Of a stretch of DNA of 64,000 nucleotides, positions 18,541-26,985 are shown in pieces. Both the position numbers and the translations under genes were made by a program. The notes beneath the pieces are model-generated. The model worked only from the letters and a program-made list of their open reading frames with translations. It was not told where the DNA came from and did no database searches. Source of the stretch: Chryseobacterium oryzae (GTDB taxonomy: Bacteria > Bacteroidota > Bacteroidia > Flavobacteriales > Weeksellaceae); contig NZ_CP094529.1 in NCBI RefSeq assembly GCF_022811665.1, positions 496,001-560,000 of the forward strand, in the 5' to 3' direction. Every line of letters begins with the position of its first letter. Position 1 is the stretch's first letter.

Positions 18541-19335
18541 TTACCATCCGCCCGAAGCACCACCGCCGCCAAAACTTCCGCCGCCGCCGAATCCTCCAAA
18601 GCCACCGCCTCCAGAACTGCCTCCACCGAAACTACCACCACCAAAACTTCCGGGGAAAGGGAAAAATCCGCCAGGATAATTTCTTCTGCCTCTTCTGCTT
18701 AGAGTAATGTCTCCATCATTATCGTTGCCACCGCCTTTGCTCATGATAATAATTAGAATGATGAAAATAATAAATGCAATAATAATCAGTTTCTCTTCAT
18801 TGGAATTATTACTCTTATGTTTTTTTTCTAAAGGCTTGAATTTTCCCTGAACGGCTTCCATAATTGCCGATGTTCCGCCATTAATTCCATCATACCATTT
18901 TCCTTTTTTGAATTCTGGAGTAACAATATAATCTATGATCTGACCGGCAACTGAAGCTGTAAGATAAGGTTCCACAGCACGGCCTTGCTGTATAGAGATG
19001 GTTCTGTCATCTTTAGCAATCATAAAAACTACACCATTGTCTACATCTTTTTGCCCGATTCCCCATTTTTCGCCGAATCTGGCTGCAAGAAAGTTAATGT
19101 CTTCCCCATTAGTAGTGGGAATTATGATAACCTCTATCTCGGTGGAAGTAGAGTCTGCAAACTGGATGAGTTTATTGTTAAGATCATCTTTTTCTTTTTG
19201 TGTAAGAAGGTTTGTTTCGTCGTAGATAGGATATAAAACCGCTGGTTTTTCGGGAATTGTGTACTGTGCTGAAATAGTGTTATAACAGCAGATTACTAGA
19301 AAAAGTAGAAAAGTTTTAAGAGAATGTAATCTCAT
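18541..19335 (-). CDS. Membrane-anchored TPM-domain protein with Gly-rich tail (YgcG-like)
   Basis: A 264-residue protein. The signal peptide ends near CCYNTISAQ, the TPM domain spans about 30-165 (TNLLTQKEKDDLNNKL, VVFMIAKDDRTISIQQG), one transmembrane helix lies at about 183-199, and the rest is a cytosol-side arginine patch plus an extreme Gly/Phe/Ser tail (GGGSFGGGSSGGGGFGG...). The start overlaps the upstream TPM gene by 20 bases. TPM proteins are envelope proteins linked to photosystem repair in plants and of unclear role in bacteria. It is the third gene of a LemA-TPM-TPM operon. Confidence 0.83.
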   Translation of the reverse strand: MRLHSLKTFLLFLVICCYNTISAQYTIPEKPAVLYPIYDETNLLTQKEKDDLNNKLIQFADSTSTEIEVIIIPTTNGEDINFLAARFGEKWGIGQKDVDNGVVFMIAKDDRTISIQQGRAVEPYLTASVAGQIIDYIVTPEFKKGKWYDGINGGTSAIMEAVQGKFKPLEKKHKSNNSNEEKLIIIAFIIFIILIIIMSKGGGNDNDGDITLSRRGRRNYPGGFFPFPGSFGGGSFGGGSSGGGGFGGFGGGGSFGGGGASGGW

Positions 19336-19744
19336 CTGGTAGTTCGTTGATGTTTTTTCCTTTTGATGGAAAATGTTTTTTCAGTTCTATTCCTGTTTTT
19401 AGAATAGCACTTTTTAAAGCCGGATAAAAATTTTTTTTAGCAAATTCGGAGGTAATATAATCGTGTAAATGATCCCAAAACGATTGATGTACTTTTTCAT
19501 GAATCCCCGTATCACCAATAATGGTAAGGTATTTCTGTTCAAAGTTAACGTGAAAAAGCACAGCATTTTTTTCAGTGGTCTTGTCACGACAAAGAGTTTT
19601 GAAAACTTCAAATGCTTTTTCGGCAATTTTTTCATCGGTTGTAGAATCTATATGTACACGTATTTCTCCGGTAGAAAGACTTTCTGCCGACTGAATAGCT
19701 TCCACAAGGGAAGCTATTTGTTGGTCTGTTAAAAAACGATTCAT
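19316..19744 (-). CDS. Soluble TPM-domain protein
   Basis: A 142-residue protein with a stand-alone TPM domain: STGEIRVHIDS (21-31), KNAVLFHVNFEQKYLTIIGD and FWDHLHDYI. It has no signal peptide or membrane segment, unlike the next gene. It starts two bases after the lemA stop and overlaps the following gene by 20 bases, so translation of the three is likely coupled. Confidence 0.82.
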   Translation of the reverse strand: MNRFLTDQQIASLVEAIQSAESLSTGEIRVHIDSTTDEKIAEKAFEVFKTLCRDKTTEKNAVLFHVNFEQKYLTIIGDTGIHEKVHQSFWDHLHDYITSEFAKKNFYPALKSAILKTGIELKKHFPSKGKNINELPDEITFS

Positions 19745-19746
19745 TA

Positions 19747-20355
19747 TTATTCTGTGAAAACGCTTGGTGCATTTTCTGCTCCCGCCTGAGCTTTAAATAA
19801 AGGTTTTTCTTTAAAATTCGTAAAATTTGCCAGAATATTATTCGGAAACTGTTTAATAGCGATGTTGTAATCTTTTGCAGCATCGTTATAATTCACGGTT
19901 TCTACTCTAATGCTGTTTTCTATAGCAATATACTCTCTTTGGAAATTAATGTATTGCTGATCTGCTTTTAAGTTAGGGTAAGATTCTACAACAGCCATCA
20001 ATCTGCTTAAAGCTCCCGTTAGTTCTCCTTGTGCAGCCTGAAATTTCGCCATATCTTCTTCGGTTAAATTTGAAGGATTGATGTTGATAGATGTTGCTTT
20101 CGAACGTGCCTCTACCACTTTTGTTAAAGTTTCCTGTTCAAATTTAGAATACGATTTTACTGTTCTTTCGAGATTAGGAATTAGATTGGCTCTTTTCTGA
20201 TAAACTGTTTGGATATTAGACCATTTTGCGTCTACCGTTTGCTCCTTGTCTACAAAATTATTGTACCCATTTTTAGCCCATAATCCTCCGATTAATAAGA
20301 TAACTATAATTACAACTCCGATAATTATTGCGCTAATGCAACCTTTATTTTTCAT
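19747..20355 (-). CDS. lemA: LemA family protein
   Basis: A 202-residue protein with an N-terminal membrane anchor (about 8-27) and the helical LemA domain: NNFVDKEQTVDAKWSNIQ, YQKRANLIPNLERTV and YNIAIKQFPNNI. LemA proteins form helical bundles at the membrane; the biochemical role is unknown. It leads the LemA-TPM-TPM operon and has its own minus-strand -7 element (20388-20395), back-to-back with the folA promoter. Confidence 0.9.
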   Translation of the reverse strand: MKNKGCISAIIIGVVIIVILLIGGLWAKNGYNNFVDKEQTVDAKWSNIQTVYQKRANLIPNLERTVKSYSKFEQETLTKVVEARSKATSININPSNLTEEDMAKFQAAQGELTGALSRLMAVVESYPNLKADQQYINFQREYIAIENSIRVETVNYNDAAKDYNIAIKQFPNNILANFTNFKEKPLFKAQAGAENAPSVFTE

Positions 20356-20387
20356 AGTTTAAAATTTTTAATGCTTTTTGTGCTACT

Positions 20388-20395
20388 CAAATATA
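20388..20395 (-). promoter_or_regulatory. -7 promoter element for the lemA-TPM-TPM operon
   Basis: TATATTTG on the minus strand, 33 bases before the lemA ATG. Confidence 0.55.
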
Positions 20396-20407
20396 CAAAT
20401 TAAGTGC

Positions 20408-20415
20408 TAATTTTG
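20408..20415 (+). promoter_or_regulatory. -7 promoter element for folA
   Basis: TAATTTTG (TAnnTTTG), 15 bases before the folA ATG at 20431 and divergent from the lemA element. Confidence 0.55.
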
Positions 20416-20430
20416 CGTAAAAATTAATAA

Positions 20431-20925
20431 ATGACAACAATTGTGGTTGCAATGGGAGAAAATAATGAAATTGGTTCTGATAATCAGTTGTTATGGCATC
20501 TTCCAAAAGACTTAAAACATTTTAAAGATTTAACTTCAGGTCATCCCATCATTATGGGTAGAAAAACCTACGAAAGTATAGGTAAAGCACTTCCTAACCG
20601 TACTAGTATTGTTGTTTCCAGAAAAAAAGACTGGTTTGAGGAAGGAATTTTAATTGTGGGAAGCATTAAAGAAGCTGTTAAATTTGCAAAAAAAATAGAC
20701 GAAGATATTTTCATCATCGGTGGTGGTAATATCTACGAGCAGACAATAGATATTGCCGATAGATTGGAAGTAACTTTAGTAAAAGCAAGTCTTAAAGCAG
20801 ATACGTTTTTCCCATCAATTGATGCAAAAATATGGGTGAAAACCGATGAGATTTGTCATGAGAAAGATGAAAAAAATCAATACGATTTCTGTTTTCAAAC
20901 CTACGAAAAAGCTGAAATAAAATAG
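20431..20925 (+). CDS. folA: Dihydrofolate reductase
   Basis: A 164-residue enzyme that reduces dihydrofolate to tetrahydrofolate with NADPH. Signature residues are WHLPKDLKHFK (active-site Asp in PKDL), IMGRKTYESIG (NADPH-binding) and IFIIGGGNIY. Length is typical of chromosomal DHFR. Divergent from lemA and followed by a terminator that runs into the next promoter. Confidence 0.95.
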   Translation: MTTIVVAMGENNEIGSDNQLLWHLPKDLKHFKDLTSGHPIIMGRKTYESIGKALPNRTSIVVSRKKDWFEEGILIVGSIKEAVKFAKKIDEDIFIIGGGNIYEQTIDIADRLEVTLVKASLKADTFFPSIDAKIWVKTDEICHEKDEKNQYDFCFQTYEKAEIK

Positions 20926-20945
20926 TTGGAAGAATTCTAAGCTTC

Positions 20946-20978
20946 AACATTTAGCTTCTAACCGCTAAATGTTTTATC
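20946..20978 (+). terminator. folA terminator overlapping the next promoter
   Basis: A perfect 10-bp stem (20946-20955 with 20964-20973) with an eight-base loop; the following TTTT becomes part of the TATCTTTG -7 element. Confidence 0.65.
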
Positions 20979-20982
20979 TTTG
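20975..20982 (+). promoter_or_regulatory. -7 promoter element of the 189-residue membrane protein gene
   Basis: TATCTTTG, 19 bases before the ATG at 21002, directly continuous with the folA terminator. Confidence 0.55.
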
Positions 20983-21001
20983 CACTTCTTAAAATTTAAT
21001 C

Positions 21002-21571
21002 ATGAACAAAAACATAAAAATAGCAATAGCAGCAATTCTTATTTTGGGAGGTCTTTACATGATGTTTTATACCAGAAGTTTGGGATGGGGAATTGTTGTA
21101 TTTATCCTTTCTGCTTTTCCTATATTTCTATATTTCAAGAATGAAAATATCTTACTTGCTTTCTGGCAATTGAGAAAACAGAATATGGAGAAAGCTTCCA
21201 AATTTTTAAATAATATTAAAAATTACAAAACAGAACTCCATAAAAACCAGTATGGGTATTATCATTATCTTCAAGGTTTGGTTTTGGCACAAGATCACCC
21301 TACAAAAGTAGAACCGTTGATGAGAAAGGCTTTGGAATATGGGTTGAATATGAAACACGACCGTGCAATGGCTACGCTTAATCTTGCAGCAGGAGCAATT
21401 TCTAAAGGTAGAAAACAGGAAGGGCAAAAACTTTTGGAGGAAGCGAAGAGATTAGATTCTGCAGGAATGATGACCGACCAGATTAAAATGCTGAAGGATC
21501 AGCTGAAAATGCCAACTATGCAGAAGCATATGCACAACCCGAATATGAGAAACAGAGGTAAATTCTTTTAA
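21002..21571 (+). CDS. Small membrane protein with TPR-like soluble domain
   Basis: A 189-residue protein. Two transmembrane helices at about 7-23 and 27-45 are followed by a helical region (60-160) with TPR-like alternation (FLNNIKNYKTELH, GYYHYLQGLVLAQ, MATLNLAAGAISKGRKQEGQ) and a basic Met/Asn tail. No enzyme motif is seen. The tail KHMHNPNMRNRGKFF is notable for histidine and methionine. Probably a conserved flavobacterial membrane protein of unknown function. Confidence 0.7.
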   Translation: MNKNIKIAIAAILILGGLYMMFYTRSLGWGIVVFILSAFPIFLYFKNENILLAFWQLRKQNMEKASKFLNNIKNYKTELHKNQYGYYHYLQGLVLAQDHPTKVEPLMRKALEYGLNMKHDRAMATLNLAAGAISKGRKQEGQKLLEEAKRLDSAGMMTDQIKMLKDQLKMPTMQKHMHNPNMRNRGKFF

Positions 21572-21593
21572 CAGAAAAAGATTTTATAATACA

Positions 21594-21632
21594 AAAAACG
21601 GCATCATTTATTTGATGCCGTTTTTATTTTTT
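21594..21632. terminator. Bidirectional intrinsic terminator
   Basis: A perfect 13-bp stem (21594-21606 with 21613-21625), six-base loop and T run, between convergent genes. Confidence 0.88.
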
Positions 21633-21642
21633 TAATCAGTTT

Positions 21643-22275
21643 TTACATTTCAGAATTATTTTCATATCCGTAAAACTTTGGGATTTGCCAATGGTACTTT
21701 ACGGCAAAAGTTCGGATGGCAACGATGAGTAATATGGTGAAAATCTGTATAAAGGTGTAAGAAAGCATGGTGAAATTGGTGAGTAGCAAAAATGCTGTAC
21801 CTCCAATTATACACGCACTGGCATAAATTTCTTTACGGAATATTAAAGGAATTCTGTTGAGGAGAATATCGCGGATAATTCCTCCAAAACAGCCGGTTAT
21901 GGTTCCTAAACCAATGCAGATTATTGGATGAATTCCTGCATTAAGACCTTTTTGAACTCCAATTATGGTAAATAATCCCAAGCCGAAACTATCGAAAATA
22001 AACAAGGTTACTTTAAAATTCTTTTCCATAGATTTGAAAATCATAGCAAAAATACTGGTTCCTAAAATCAGTCCGCACGTTAGCAAATCGCGCATCCAGA
22101 AAACCGGAATGCCCAACAGTAAATCTCTAACAGTTCCACCGCCAACAGAGGTAATAAACGCAATAATAAGAACCCCGAAAGGATCCAGCCTTTTCTGCAT
22201 TGCAGCAAAACTTCCCGACATCGCAAAAGAGATCGTTCCAAGAATTTCTATAATCAGATTGAAGTTTTCGTGCAT
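21643..22275 (-). CDS. TRIC-like cation channel family membrane protein (UPF0126/YadS-like)
   Basis: A 210-residue protein with about seven transmembrane segments built of two homologous halves; each half contains a glycine-rich pore motif followed by RD (GGGTVRDLLLGIP and GGIIRDILLNRIP). This internal duplication and the motifs identify the UPF0126 family, related to trimeric intracellular cation channels. Likely a K+ or general cation channel; direct function in bacteria is poorly known. It lies downstream of coaD on the same strand. Confidence 0.85.
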   Translation of the reverse strand: MHENFNLIIEILGTISFAMSGSFAAMQKRLDPFGVLIIAFITSVGGGTVRDLLLGIPVFWMRDLLTCGLILGTSIFAMIFKSMEKNFKVTLFIFDSFGLGLFTIIGVQKGLNAGIHPIICIGLGTITGCFGGIIRDILLNRIPLIFRKEIYASACIIGGTAFLLLTNFTMLSYTFIQIFTILLIVAIRTFAVKYHWQIPKFYGYENNSEM

Positions 22276-22347
22276 TCTGAAAGCTGTTTATGAAGTATTT
22301 TCGCTGAATTTTCAGCTTTTAATTCAGTGAAGAATATTTTAAGTTGT

Positions 22348-22812
22348 TTATTTTTCAATTCTTACGGCTTCGGGAACCAAAAGTTCGTACTCTCCGTTAT
22401 GATTGATGATTTCTCTTACAATACTGCTGCTGATAAATGATTTTCCTGATGAGGTTAAAAGAAAAACGGTTTCCAGTTTTTTGTGTGCCAAAGTTCTGTT
22501 GGTATGTGCAATGGCTTTTTCAAACTCGAAATCTGCGGGATTTCTGAGTCCGCGAATAATGTATTGAGCATTTTTTTCGAAGCAATAATCTACGGTAAGA
22601 CCTTCAAAAAAATCTACTTCAACATTCGGGAACTCAGCAACAGAATTTCTAATGAACTCCATTCTTTTTTCCAAAGGAAACATGTATTTTTTCTGAGAAT
22701 TTTGTCCTATTGCAATAATTAATTTGTCGAAAAGAGGAGCTGCTCTTTCAATAATGTCATAATGTCCTAACGTAATCGGATCAAATGATCCTGGGAAAAC
22801 AGCAATTTTCAT
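22348..22812 (-). CDS. coaD: Pantetheine-phosphate adenylyltransferase
   Basis: The ATG at 22812 gives MKIAVFPGSFDPITLGH, the usual start; a TTG two codons upstream is less likely. The 154-residue enzyme makes dephospho-CoA. It has the nucleotidyltransferase (T/H)xGH motif in ITLGH, and RGLRNPADFEFE, typical of CoaD. A -7 element is present about 47 bases upstream. Confidence 0.95.
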   Translation of the reverse strand: MKIAVFPGSFDPITLGHYDIIERAAPLFDKLIIAIGQNSQKKYMFPLEKRMEFIRNSVAEFPNVEVDFFEGLTVDYCFEKNAQYIIRGLRNPADFEFEKAIAHTNRTLAHKKLETVFLLTSSGKSFISSSIVREIINHNGEYELLVPEAVRIEK

Positions 22813-22858
22813 GCGCAAGAGTTTTAAGTTTCGGGTTTAAATTTCAGCCGAATACAAC

Positions 22859-22866
22859 CAAATTTA
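22859..22866 (-). promoter_or_regulatory. -7 promoter element for coaD
   Basis: TAAATTTG on the minus strand, in the ddl-coaD gap, 47 bases before the coaD ATG. Confidence 0.45.
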
Positions 22867-22892
22867 ACCTCTAATTCTAACTTATGTAATTA

Positions 22893-23876
22893 TTATTTAT
22901 TTAAAGCTTTCTCCACTTCATTACCGCAGAGATCTTTAATAGAAATTCCGTAAATTTTGGCTTGTTGCGGAAGAATACTTGCGGGAGAAAATCCCGGATT
23001 GGTATTCATTTCGAGCATGTAGGGTATTCCGTCCATCAAAATAAATTCACTTCTGGAAAAACCACTCATACCGAGAGAATTGTATGCTTTTTTAGCAATT
23101 TCTTCGATACGGATTTTGGTTTCGTTGTCTATTCTTGCGGGCGTAATTTCTTCGGAAGCTCCTTCATATTTAGCTTCATAATCGAAAAATTCATTTTTAG
23201 GAACAATCTCGGTAATTCCAAGAACAATAGTTTCTCCTTTGAAATCTATAACACCTACCGAAACTTCCATCCCGTTTAAGAAACTTTCAATTAAAATTTC
23301 ATCATCTTCTTTGAAGGCAATTTCTGTAGCAGCAAGGAGTTCAGATTTTTCTTTAACCTTAGATATTCCTAATGAAGAGCCAGATTGGTTAGGCTTAACA
23401 AAAAGTGGTAACCCTAGATTTTCTGTAATTTCTTCAACATTAATTTCTTCGCCTTTTCTAAGATAAATACTTTTTGCAGAAGGAATTCCGTACTTAGAAA
23501 GAACTGCCAATGTATCTTTTTTATTGAATGTTAAAGCACTTTGATAGAAGTTGCACCCCGTATATTTCTGTCCGATAGCGTCCCAATATGCCTGTAAAAT
23601 TCCGTTTTCTCCAGGACTTCCGTGGATGATATTAAAGCATACATCAAATTTTAGATTCGTATTACCGTCTAGATTTACAGAAAAATCTCCTTTGTTAATA
23701 GGTTTTTTCTCATTATTTTCATCTAAGAAATACCATTCGTCCTTTAGAACAACTACTTTATACACATCATACAACTCACGGTCTAAAGAATCGTAAATTA
23801 ACTGTCCGCTTTTAAGAGAAACTTTATATTCGTCAGAATAACCGCCCATCACTACGGCGACTTGCTTTTTACTCAT
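22893..23876 (-). CDS. ddl: D-alanine--D-alanine ligase
   Basis: A 327-residue ATP-grasp enzyme making D-Ala-D-Ala for peptidoglycan. Motifs: VVMGGYSDEYKVSLKSG at the N-terminus, KPNQSGSSLGISKV (ATP-binding loop) and MLEMNTNPGFS (metal site). I choose the ATG at 23876, not an in-frame start at 23939, because the family begins here and because a TAAATTTG element at 23897-23904 lies between the two, so the longer form would precede its own promoter. Confidence 0.95.
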   Translation of the reverse strand: MSKKQVAVVMGGYSDEYKVSLKSGQLIYDSLDRELYDVYKVVVLKDEWYFLDENNEKKPINKGDFSVNLDGNTNLKFDVCFNIIHGSPGENGILQAYWDAIGQKYTGCNFYQSALTFNKKDTLAVLSKYGIPSAKSIYLRKGEEINVEEITENLGLPLFVKPNQSGSSLGISKVKEKSELLAATEIAFKEDDEILIESFLNGMEVSVGVIDFKGETIVLGITEIVPKNEFFDYEAKYEGASEEITPARIDNETKIRIEEIAKKAYNSLGMSGFSRSEFILMDGIPYMLEMNTNPGFSPASILPQQAKIYGISIKDLCGNEVEKALNK

Positions 23877-23896
23877 ATCAAAATTGTCAATAAAGG

Positions 23897-23904
23897 CAAA
23901 TTTA
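23897..23904 (-). promoter_or_regulatory. -7 promoter element for ddl
   Basis: TAAATTTG on the minus strand, 21 bases upstream of the ATG at 23876; it decides the start choice. Confidence 0.6.
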
Positions 23905-24193
23905 AACAAATTATGTTTGGTAATATGTAATTTTTTCAATTTTAAAATCTAAAATGGTTCTAAAAAAGAAAGGAGAGGTTCTAAATTTTGAATTTTAATT
24001 TGTAAGCGGATATTTGCCTTTTCCACGAAGATTTTTATTGCAGATTTTGGTTGGGAAGCTAAAATAAGTTTTCGGAATATTTTCAGATTTCGATTATTAA
24101 TTTAAAACATCAATAAATTTCTTTCCTGCTTTGTTCATTTTTAGTAAATTTGTCAACCTTTAAACTTTTAAAAAATTAAATACTAAAAATAAT
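23905..24193. other. Divergent intergenic region ddl/sucC
   Basis: About 317 bases separate the two start codons. Apart from the ddl element and the sucC -7 element at 24145-24152 I see no gene, repeat or riboswitch-like structure. Confidence 0.5.
24145..24152 (+). promoter_or_regulatory. -7 promoter element for sucC
   Basis: TAAATTTG, 41 bases before the ATG at 24194; the leader is AT-rich. Confidence 0.55.
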
Positions 24194-25384
24194 ATGAATC
24201 TTCACGAGTATCAATCAAAAGAGATTTTATCAAAGTATGGAGTAGCTATCCAACGTGGTTTCGTTGCAAACAACGTAGATGAAGCTGTAGCAGCTGCTGA
24301 AAAATTGACTGCTGAAACCGGAGCACAAGGATGGGTTGTAAAAGCTCAGATCCACGCAGGAGGTCGTGGTAAAGGTGGTGGTGTTAAGTTTTCTCCGAAT
24401 ATGGATAAACTTAAAGAAAACGCTCAAAACATCATCGGAATGCAGTTGGTAACACCGCAAACTTCTGCTGAAGGTAAAAAAGTAAATTCTGTTTTGGTTG
24501 CAGAAGATGTATATTATCCTGGAGAAACAGAAACTAAAGAATTTTACGTTTCTATCCTTTTAGACAGAGCTGAAGGTAAAAATACAATCGTATATTCTAC
24601 TGAAGGAGGTATGGATATTGAGCATGTTGCGGAAGTAACTCCTCATTTAATTCACAAAGAAATTATTGATCCTGCATTGGGGCTTCAAGGTTTTCAGGCT
24701 AGAAAAATTGCTTTCAACTTAGGTCTTGAAGGGAATGCTTTTAAAGAATTTACAAAATTCATCTCTAATCTTTACGCTGCTTATACAGGAATTGATGCTT
24801 CTCTTTTCGAAATTAACCCTGTTTTGAAAACTTCAGACAATAAAATTATTGCTGTAGATGCTAAAGTAACTTTGGATGATAATTCATTGTTCCGTCACAA
24901 AGATTTAGCAGAACTTAGAGATACAAGAGAAGAAGATCCTATGGATGTTGAAGCTGGTGAAGCTGGTCTTAACTTCGTGAAATTGGATGGTAACGTTGCT
25001 TGTATGGTAAACGGAGCTGGTCTTGCAATGGCAACAATGGATATCATTAAATTATCTGGAGGTAACCCTGCAAACTTCCTAGACGTTGGAGGAACTGCAG
25101 ATGCACAAAGAGTACAGACTGCTTTCGGAATTATCTTAAGAGATCCAAACGTAAAAGCTATTTTAATTAACATTTTCGGGGGTATTGTAAGATGTGATAG
25201 AGTTGCTCAGGGAGTTGTAGATGCTTACAAAGCTATGGGTAGCCTTCCTGTTCCGTTGATCGTAAGATTGCAGGGAACTAATGCTGTTGAAGCTAAAAAA
25301 TTAATTGATGAGTCTGGTCTTCCGGTTCACTCTGCAATTACTTTAGAAGAAGCTGCTAATAAAGTAAAAGAAGTTTTGGCGTAA
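24194..25384 (+). CDS. sucC: Succinate--CoA ligase (ADP-forming) subunit beta
   Basis: A 396-residue ATP-grasp subunit of the TCA-cycle enzyme. It begins MNLHEYQSKEIL, has QIHAGGRGKGGGVKFS (about 52-67), FEINPVLK and ANFLDVGGTADAQRV, and ends with INIFGGIVRCDRVA followed by VRLQGTN. The alpha subunit gene (sucD) is not adjacent; the gene is closed by its own terminator, so the two subunits are encoded apart. Confidence 0.96.
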   Translation: MNLHEYQSKEILSKYGVAIQRGFVANNVDEAVAAAEKLTAETGAQGWVVKAQIHAGGRGKGGGVKFSPNMDKLKENAQNIIGMQLVTPQTSAEGKKVNSVLVAEDVYYPGETETKEFYVSILLDRAEGKNTIVYSTEGGMDIEHVAEVTPHLIHKEIIDPALGLQGFQARKIAFNLGLEGNAFKEFTKFISNLYAAYTGIDASLFEINPVLKTSDNKIIAVDAKVTLDDNSLFRHKDLAELRDTREEDPMDVEAGEAGLNFVKLDGNVACMVNGAGLAMATMDIIKLSGGNPANFLDVGGTADAQRVQTAFGIILRDPNVKAILINIFGGIVRCDRVAQGVVDAYKAMGSLPVPLIVRLQGTNAVEAKKLIDESGLPVHSAITLEEAANKVKEVLA

Positions 25385-25408
25385 GAACCGAAATTTTAAC
25401 AATATTAC

Positions 25409-25438
25409 AAACCGTTTCAATTTTGAAACGGTTTTTTT
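25409..25438 (+). terminator. sucC terminator
   Basis: An 11-bp stem (25409-25419 with 25424-25434), four-base loop, then seven T. Confidence 0.88.
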
Positions 25439-25558
25439 ATGTGAAATCTTTTAATTGTTCAATTATTTACAAGGTTAAAAACACTGCGTATAAAAGCAAT
25501 TATTATACGAGAAACATTCAATGAGAAACTGAATCTGGAAACACTCATTAAAAATGCT

Positions 25559-25566
25559 TATTTTTG
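25559..25566 (+). promoter_or_regulatory. -7 promoter element for the RsmB-like gene
   Basis: TATTTTTG, 47 bases before the ATG at 25614. Confidence 0.45.
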
Positions 25567-25613
25567 TAAAAATTTTGGAACATTATCCGAATTTAAATTT
25601 TTAAAACTTCCCT

Positions 25614-26819
25614 ATGGAATTGATACACAGAAACCTCGCGATCGGAATTCACGATGCTTTGCAGGAAACTTTTTTTGAGAAAAATAAATATGCAGATAAA
25701 GTTATAGAAAGACTTTTAAAAGCCCATAAAAAATGGGGAAGTCAGGATAGAGCTGTTGTTTCTGAAATCTTTTACAATATCATCCGTTGGAAAAAACGTT
25801 TAGAATATTACATGGGAGAAGGAGTAAAGCCAAACAATGTTTATAAGCTAATGTTGGCTTATCTCTTGTGGAGTAAAACCAATTATAAAAAGTTTGAGGA
25901 ATTCGACGGAATAAAAATCGCAGATATTCTTACCAAACTCAAAAAAGGAACTGTTCCTACCAAAGCTATAGAGCATTCTATTCCCGAATGGCTTGCAGAA
26001 ACTTTGGAAAAGGAGCTGGGTTCTAAGTGGGAAAAAGAAATGATGGCATTAAATGAACAGGCTCCTACTGTTTTAAGAGCCAATTCTTTAAAAACAACTA
26101 CAAAAGAATTAATTTCTGACTTATCTGATGAAAACGTAGTTTCTTATCCCGTAAGAAATTATCCAGACGCCGTTCAGCTTGAAGAAAAAAAGAATGTGTT
26201 TCTTACCACAGCTTTTAAAGAAGGTTTGTTTGAGGTTCAGGATGCTTCATCACAGAAAATTGCCTATTTTTTAGATGTTAAAGAAGGTCAGCGTGTTGTT
26301 GATGCTTGTGCTGGAGCAGGAGGTAAAACGCTTCATTTGGCTGCGTTAATGGGAAATAAAGGTCAGATTATCGCTTTGGATATTTTCGATTGGAAACTTG
26401 CAGAGCTTAAACGCCGAGCAAAAAGAGCGGGTGCTCATAATATTGAGACAAGAACGATTACAGATAACAAAGTAATTAAACGTCTTCATGAAAAAGCAGA
26501 CCGTTTATTAATAGATGCACCTTGTTCTGGTTTGGGTGTTCTTAAAAGAAATCCGGACAGTAAATGGAAAATAGATCAGGATTTTATAGACAGAATAAAA
26601 AAAGAACAGCAGCAGATAATTCAAGATTATTCTAAAATGCTTAAAGTTGGGGGTAAAATGGTGTATGCAACCTGTTCTGTACTGCCTTCCGAAAATAACG
26701 AACAGGTAGCGGAATTCATTTCGAAAAATCCTAATTTTAAACTCATAAAAGACGAAAAAGTAATGCCAAGTGAAGGTTACGACGGGTTTTATATGGCGTT
26801 GATAGAAAGGGTTTCTTAA
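25614..26819 (+). CDS. RsmB/NOP2/Sun-family RNA (cytosine-5) methyltransferase
   Basis: A 401-residue protein with an N-terminal helical NusB-like region (to about 140) and a C-terminal Rossmann methyltransferase. It shows DACAGAGGKTLHLA (AdoMet site), DAPCSGLGVLKRNPD (motif IV with catalytic-loop Cys) and YATCSVLPSEN (motif VI nucleophile Cys). Both cysteines of the m5C RNA family are present. Probable target is 16S rRNA, as for RsmB, but NSUN-type specificity cannot be assigned. Confidence 0.87.
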   Translation: MELIHRNLAIGIHDALQETFFEKNKYADKVIERLLKAHKKWGSQDRAVVSEIFYNIIRWKKRLEYYMGEGVKPNNVYKLMLAYLLWSKTNYKKFEEFDGIKIADILTKLKKGTVPTKAIEHSIPEWLAETLEKELGSKWEKEMMALNEQAPTVLRANSLKTTTKELISDLSDENVVSYPVRNYPDAVQLEEKKNVFLTTAFKEGLFEVQDASSQKIAYFLDVKEGQRVVDACAGAGGKTLHLAALMGNKGQIIALDIFDWKLAELKRRAKRAGAHNIETRTITDNKVIKRLHEKADRLLIDAPCSGLGVLKRNPDSKWKIDQDFIDRIKKEQQQIIQDYSKMLKVGGKMVYATCSVLPSENNEQVAEFISKNPNFKLIKDEKVMPSEGYDGFYMALIERVS

Positions 26820-26837
26820 TTTTAGCAATACAAAGAC

Positions 26838-26875
26838 AAACTGCTTTATCGTTGGTAAAGTAGTTTTCTGTTTTA
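26838..26875 (+). terminator. Probable terminator of the RsmB-like gene
   Basis: An 11-bp stem with one G-T pair (26838-26848 with 26856-26866), then a broken T run. A second hairpin (26891-26898 with 26908-26915) follows without a T run. Confidence 0.5.
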
Positions 26876-26952
26876 AAAAGGATGATACTCTTTCGTGATT
26901 TCCTGTTTCACGAAATCCTGAGAATAAAAAACTTCATTATAAAATTATTATT

Positions 26953-26960
26953 TATCTTTG
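26953..26960 (+). promoter_or_regulatory. -7 promoter element for the PASTA gene
   Basis: TATCTTTG, 25 bases before the ATG at 26986. Confidence 0.5.
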
Positions 26961-26985
26961 CCTTAATATTAAAGTATTTTAAAAT

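Noticed and set aside
23877..23939. Longer ddl start 21 codons upstream
   Set aside because: The extension precedes the TAAATTTG element and is not a family feature.
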